From positions 3,534,001 to 3,598,000 of the forward strand of contig JBHGNT010000007.1 of assembly GCA_043228905.1 (NCBI GenBank): DNA of 64,000 bases, read 5' to 3'. This document shows positions 59,101 to 64,000 of this stretch, in pieces. The notes beneath the pieces were generated by a model. It ran no database searches. It was not told where the DNA came from and saw only the letters and a program-made list of their open reading frames with translations. The position numbers and the translations under genes were made by a program. This stretch comes from Azolla caroliniana (lineage: Eukaryota; Polypodiophyta). Every line of letters begins with the position of its first letter. The first letter of the stretch is position 1.

Positions 59101-61450
59101 TAAGCTTCTTGCCAATGGACTCTAGAGTTTTCTTGTCAGCTGCAACTGGACTGCATTGTAAGCAAGAACTTGTATCTTCATAGATATCTCAATCACGATT
59201 CACAAGTGAAAAAATTACGTTATCAAAAACAAAGCTCTTGATGCACCATGACAATGATACATAGGTAAGAATACATGAGCTATAAACACAGTTCAAAAAT
59301 ACAGTTTTTGCAAAGAGTGAAAATAACTTCATGACATTTCAAATCTTAGAAAATATCTAGCAAGAACTTCCTTCTAGAGTTTCTTGAATTTAGCAAGTTT
59401 TATCTGCTTGTCAGCTGCAACTGGACTACATCATTAGCAAGGAAGTTGCATTCTTTAAAGAAATTTCAATCACAATTCACAGATGAAAACTTACATTATC
59501 AAAAACAAAGCTCCAGAAGCCAAGAATATGTGTGCTATAAACATTGGTTGAAAATATAGTTTTCCCTATGAGTTAAAATAACTTCACAAGATTGCACATA
59601 TGAGACATTATTTAAGAGAATATTTCACATATTCCAAGGTTCTTCTGCCAGTATTCCCAATTTGTCACATTTTTCTACTCTCGAGTTCCCATTGAACTGA
59701 TGATTTTCAAGATGTGCAATTGCAAATTACACTGATCTTGGTGGCTTTTAAAACATTGGCTAAAATCATACCTCCCAGAAAACAAGACAACTCTCTGACG
59801 CTGATGCTTGTTCTGCCTGTGCTTAAGGGCCAACTGTGCTACCTGTACAGCAGATGTTAAATTTGCATCCCCTCCAATCTCAACCCCTGGTGAACAAGTG
59901 AGCTAATTAGCAAGTGCATTTGGATTAATGTTTTTAAGGAAAAGATGACCTCCTTCATTATAACACTTAATAAGTTCGGAAAAATTCTGATTGGAAATAT
60001 TTGGCAAAGAGGTTTCTCATTTTTATAAAGAATAAACGATTCCCTGTGTAGTTTCTGTGGCATTCTCTCATAACTTGAATTTGATTCATGCATGACAGAA
60101 AACTTAGCCATTTAATAAAGAATGATGTCCCAACAACAGATTTTGTGTGAAATTCTGACCAGATTACACATCCCAAAAATATAGCATAAGGATAGAACAG
60201 CATAATTTTTCCATGGTAATTCAGTAAAATCAAACATATACTAGAAGAAAATACTGACCGTGCATGCAAGCAAGGATTTTTCCAAGATCACTTGTTGGAG
60301 TAACAAGCACACGAACTCCTTTACCAGCCATTGTTAGAATTCCTACTGTATTTTCAGGATTCGACTGCAGAACAAAAATGTACTTAGACTAGATAAACAA
60401 AATAAAACCATGAAGAACCTGAAATGAAACAAAACAAAGTGAAAAAAAAGGTAGACAAAAAAGGGTGCAGGAGAGGGGAAACCAAAACAAAAGAGGAAAA
60501 AAGAAGAGAGAAAGAAAAACTAAATACATAGAGAAGGTAGTAAGAATCAAACCAAATAATAAAAAGACAAGCTAAAAATAAGATAGCAACGAAAATTGGA
60601 AACTAAAGAAAAAGGTAACAAAAAGTGAATGAATAACAGAAGTTTGGAAAAAAACCTGTGTCTTTGCTCCACAGATGAGATTGACGGCCTCCGCTTGAGA
60701 CTGGAAACGATTGGGAGCATAGTCACCATTGCGCATCCACTCAGAGTTGTCAATACAGATCATCGTAGCCTGTGAAACAGAGAATACACCAAGGATATAT
60801 TGACCATTGATCTGATATATGCAGAGAATATAAGGAAAAACGGGATTTCTCCGTGGAGAAGATAACAAATGCAGAAGACCTTGATAATTCTTCTGTTGGG
60901 AAGAGGAGGATGAAAGAAAGAAAATTATTCTTATGTAAGGATATTACATGATGGACTATTGGCCTCGTGATTTTTCTGTGCAGACAGGACAACAAGGAAG
61001 AGAGATTACAATATATGCATTGAGAGCACGAGATGATTCTTGTGTGGAGAATACAAGAGAGAAAGAAGATCTTGATCATTCATCTTAAGGTGCAAAAGGA
61101 AAGAACAAAAATAAGATCTTGATGATCCTTCTACGCAAAAATGGCAGCAAATAAAAGAAGACCTTAACGATCCTTCTTCTATATAGATAACAAGTAAAGA
61201 GACGATCATCGCGATCACAGGAAAGAAATGTGATCTTGATGATGCTTGTGCCAATAAAGTCCTTGACGATTCTCTTTCTGTACAAGAAGGAAGAAGATTT
61301 CGTCTGTGCGGATAGCAGAAGAAACGAAAGAGCCGTACGATAATGAAGAATCTTCTTCCGTGCAGGAAAGACAAGAAACAAGACCATCATGATTCAAAAA
61401 CTTCTCCAAGGAGAGAAAAAAAGGGAAGACAGGCGTACCTCGAGAACCAT
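56199..61450 (-). CDS. RPN10: RPN10 / PSMD4, 26S proteasome ubiquitin receptor
   Basis: Non-ATPase subunit of the 19S regulatory particle: its VWA domain holds lid and base together and its UIM motifs bind ubiquitin chains. Exons in coding order: 61450-61439, 60769-60656, 60364-60259, 59886-59772, 59150-58941, 58758-58410, 57965-57845, 56622-56525, 56417-56352, 56264-56199. All GT..AG and in phase: 418 residues (Arabidopsis is 386). The first exon gives only MVLE, then [51 protein letters not shown] and [12 protein letters not shown]1 is [22 protein letters not shown]2 is [12 protein letters not shown], and the third UIM-like segment is [12 protein letters not shown]. The tail is [11 protein letters not shown] with a Lys/Glu-rich end. 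An Ala-rich run (residues about 205-220) enlarges the linker. Confidence 0.97.
59122..59620. repeat. tandem duplication including the start of RPN10 exon 5
   Basis: Segments 59122-59373 and 59374 to about 59620 are imperfect copies (CTTGTCAGCTGCAACTGGACT in part, then ATTATCAAAAACAAAGCTC in both). The first covers the real exon-5 acceptor; the second holds a copy inside intron 4, with an AG acceptor and the first codons of exon 5 preserved at about 59425. Confidence 0.8.
60840..61400. repeat. decayed minisatellite in RPN10 intron 1
   Basis: About eight to ten loose copies of a 50-65 bp motif containing AGATCTTGATGATTCTTCT-like words followed by GTGCA.A fill most of the first intron. Similarity between units is low but the order of words is repeated. 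Confidence 0.6.
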
Positions 61451-63192
61451 CTTTGAAGCTGCTAGGGTTTCTGTCTGTGTGTGTCTGTGTGCCTTCTTTT
61501 CTTTCTTCTGCGTTCTGAGCAACCCTAGCTAGACCTGCGAAGCGAAAGCCTTTTCGTGCTTTTCCGTAAGCCAGAGAAGAAGGCAGGAAGTGGTAGCTTG
61601 CGGAAATACGTCTGAGTTTTTCCTTTATTGCCAAGGAGATGCCCCCGGCCCCCTTCGTAGTTTTCTCGTATTTCCTCAAAATGCCCTTTTGCATTTCTGT
61701 CTAGAAAATGAGTGCCATTATATTTTTATTATTCCGAGGTGTGACTGAATGAACCCCCGATAGACCGTCTTGCGTTTTCGGGAACAAAAAACGCCACCCC
61801 CCGTCCAGACATGTCAGACCTCCTTTATAGAGCTTAAAGAGAACACCGCGTGGGTTTATAGCCTTTTTATGAGCTTCTGTGCTATTCATTGGCCGACGAA
61901 AGCTTGCAGAACCCTTTGTGCGTAAGACTACCTGTGTTATATGACACTCTCTGATCCTCGGTGTCCGTTCAATCACGTTTGCATGGGTGGTAATTTTCTT
62001 CGTCCTTATACCTATGTTGGTAATGTAGGTTGTGGTTAAAAAGGCAATCGTGTGCTTTTCATGCTATGATATTTATTGAATGATGGTATGGTTGAACCGG
62101 ATACGAGTTCGCTATAATCCTTTAGTGTTGGAGTTTTTGTGTTCTATCCATGCTAACAATTAAATAATAGATTTAAATTGATCTCGCACATCCATTGATG
62201 CATGCCCATCATAAAGAAATGCATCTCACCTCATCACAATATAAATGACAACTTCACATGATTTTAACGAGAATAAGAAAATATATAGCACATGATCTCC
62301 ACAATACAAAAAAACAAGGCACATGTAACCAAACATAGGTGGATCGATAAACAAACACAACCCAAGTTTTTGGTCATTCACCAAGTTATAGAAAAGCATG
62401 AACATAATTGAATGGCACATTTAGGTTGTCGCTAATAACGTAGTACTAAAACCTTTGTGACTTGTCAATGAAAAGCACATTATGTCCTAATACAATTGCA
62501 ACTCAAATAGAGGAATTGATTGATAGATCATTTTGCCAAAAATAGAGTCCTAGTTTGAAAAGTTGTACACAAAAGGCATAAGTTAAGATTGAGAAAATAG
62601 AGTTTTGGGATAAGTTAAATCAATTATGTGAGTGATTATTTGCAGAGTTAGATTACAACCTCACCACTCTAAAAAACAGAATGGTAGGTTTCAAGGTAGT
62701 CAACCATGCGATTCACCACATGACAACCGTTAAAGGGAAAAAATGATAATATTAAGAGGAGAAAAACATAAGAAGGCATGGCGATAATGTACATCGTTTG
62801 ATATATGAGGACATATCTAAGCTAATTGTATTGTTAATAATTAGCACTGATCTTGTTTGAACTCTCTGGTTTCCTAGATCAACATAAGACCTACTTGAAT
62901 CATGGGTTTTAATCTTGTGCTTTTGTGATTCGTTGGAAGAAAACCCATACATTGCTAGACCAACATACACGCTTCTTGAATCGTGAGTTTGAATCCCATT
63001 TCCTTCAAGTGAGCACGAAGCATGAATGTGATCTGATGGAACAAACCCCATTACATGATAGCAATCGTACTGTGGTGGCAGTTGCTTCCATGAAGAGATT
63101 TGACATATTTGTGTCAAAAAGGTAGGCAATAGCTTGCCCCCCCCAAAAAACCCAAGGGCCATTCCGGATGCTTTTTGGTTAGTAAGGGCCCA
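61451..63192. other. spacer between divergent RPN10 and PPR genes
   Basis: The first 250 bp upstream of RPN10 include a likely 5' UTR with GCTAGGGTTTCTGTCTGTG, a leader style common in plants. No other gene was recognised. Confidence 0.45.
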
Positions 63193-63373
63193 GGGGCATT
63201 CAGGTAGTTTTTTAAGTTGAGCGGTATTCAGGCTGGTTTTGAAGTCGAGCGGTATTCAGGTTGGTTTTGACGTCGAGTGGTATTCAGGTTTATTTTGAAG
63301 CCGGGTGGTATTCAGGTAGTTTTTTTATAGAAAGAGAAAACATGAATGCTACGAGGATGATAGGAGCCACATG

Positions 63374-63411
<38 letters not shown>
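63193..63411. repeat. 28-bp tandem repeat and GA tract upstream of PPR gene
   Basis: A unit built on GCGGTATTCAGGTTGGTTTT recurs every 28 bp at 63193, 63221, 63249, 63277 and 63305. A GA microsatellite of about 31 bases follows at 63380-63411. Both sit within 300 bp of the PPR start codon. Confidence 0.85.
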
Positions 63412-63416
<5 letters not shown>

Positions 63417-63463
63417 AGGAATTAAGTGGCCTCCCAAAGAGAAACCATGGATCCTTCAAACTA

Positions 63464-64000
63464 ATGGCATGCTTGAACAGAGTATTCTTATGGACAGAAC
63501 AGATTTCTTCATCATTCTGCAACAACCGCAGTAGTGAGGTAAGTTCCCTAACATTTCCGTTTTTTCCATCTATTTACTGAGAATTACTCTCTATGGTTAT
63601 TTCAAATCTTTGAACCTTGTGCTCAGAGAGACTCCCCTCGTCAAACTCAATACATAAGGGAAGTGTACGTGGATGTGACAATATCCGGGAAAAGAAAGGA
63701 TACATTTAAGATGGTTCATCATGGCCAGAACTCGATTGTAGATTCTATAAAGTTATGTGCCAAACAGAAAAACATAAGAAAAGGATTCTGCATACACAAT
63801 GATCTTCTTCAGTGTGGTCTTCTTGAAGATATATATGTGAACTCTGCTTTGATTTGTATGTACATGAGTTGTGAAGAGATTACGAAAGCTCAAGAATTAT
63901 TAGACGAGCTTCCGGTTCGATATGTTATCTCCTGGAATGCATTGATATTGGGTTACACTAGGCAAAAGGATTAGATGAAAAAGCTCTTGATTGTTATACA
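63464..64000 (+). CDS. PPR protein (PLS-like), 5' end, frameshifted near window edge
   Basis: Pentatricopeptide repeat proteins bind organellar RNA for editing, splicing or stability. Exon 1 63464-63538 encodes MACLNRVFLW and a Ser/Asn/Arg-rich leader suited to an organelle-targeting peptide. A GTAAGT..CAG intron follows, and exon 2 starts at 63627. Exon 2 has KGFCIHNDLLQCGLLEDIYV, NSALICMYMSCEEITKAQEL and VISWNALILGYTRQ, repeat units of the PLS type. At about 63966 the frame hits a stop, while the next frame continues with GLDEKALDCYT, the expected following residues, so one base appears to be missing in the run AAAAGG. The rest lies outside the window. It may be a pseudogene or a sequence error. 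Confidence 0.75.

Overview
This window is nuclear DNA from a land plant, almost certainly a seed plant. It has long AT-rich introns with GT..AG borders, plant-type genes (DET1, PEX2, RPN10, a PPR gene), Ty1/copia LTR elements, L1-type and RTE-type LINEs, and MITEs. I cannot name the species. Family assignments come from motif recognition and remembered family features; no search was run.

Layout. (1) 1-6600, minus: DET1, the light-signalling regulator of the COP10-DET1-DDB1 complex. Ten exons are visible and the last exon lies beyond position 1. (2) 6.6-10.5 kb: upstream DNA rich in simple repeats. (3) 10.5-24.7 kb: a transposon nest. An L1-type LINE (11005-22647, minus) has a perfect 17-bp target-site duplication, a poly(A) end and an inverted 5' segment, the signature of twin priming. 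It was later hit by a solo LTR (12066-12623, TSD GTTTC) and a young, nearly intact Ty1/copia element (14334-19882, TSD CCTAC). A second, decayed LINE follows. (4) 26.1-27.2 kb, minus: GNA1 (glucosamine-6-phosphate N-acetyltransferase, one exon), directly followed on its 3' side by a decayed tandem array that appears to derive from its own 3' end. (5) 28.9-34.3 kb, minus: PEX2, the peroxisomal RING peroxin; its first exon was not found. (6) 34.8-40.3 kb: a miniature copia-like LTR element, an RTE remnant, a Mutator-type MITE with a 9-bp TSD, and a second patch of the GNA1-like repeat. (7) 41.8-54.7 kb, plus: a 22-exon CLC anion channel/exchanger of the CLC-6/7 type, with an uninterrupted 893-codon frame but unusual residues in the anion filter. 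(8) 56.2-61.5 kb, minus: RPN10, the proteasome ubiquitin receptor, complete in ten exons, convergent with CLC. (9) 63.5-64.0 kb, plus: the 5' end of a PPR gene with a frameshift near the window edge.

The host genes are unrelated housekeeping or signalling genes and form no operon or cluster. The exon models of DET1, PEX2, CLC and RPN10 were built by hand: every intron has GT..AG ends and the exon phases add up, so these four frames look intact over the parts seen. A recurring feature is local tandem duplication of 60-250 bp inside introns or beside genes (DET1, GNA1, PEX2, RPN10). The most notable points are the CLC filter substitutions, the GNA1-derived array, and the twin-primed LINE carrying two later insertions.
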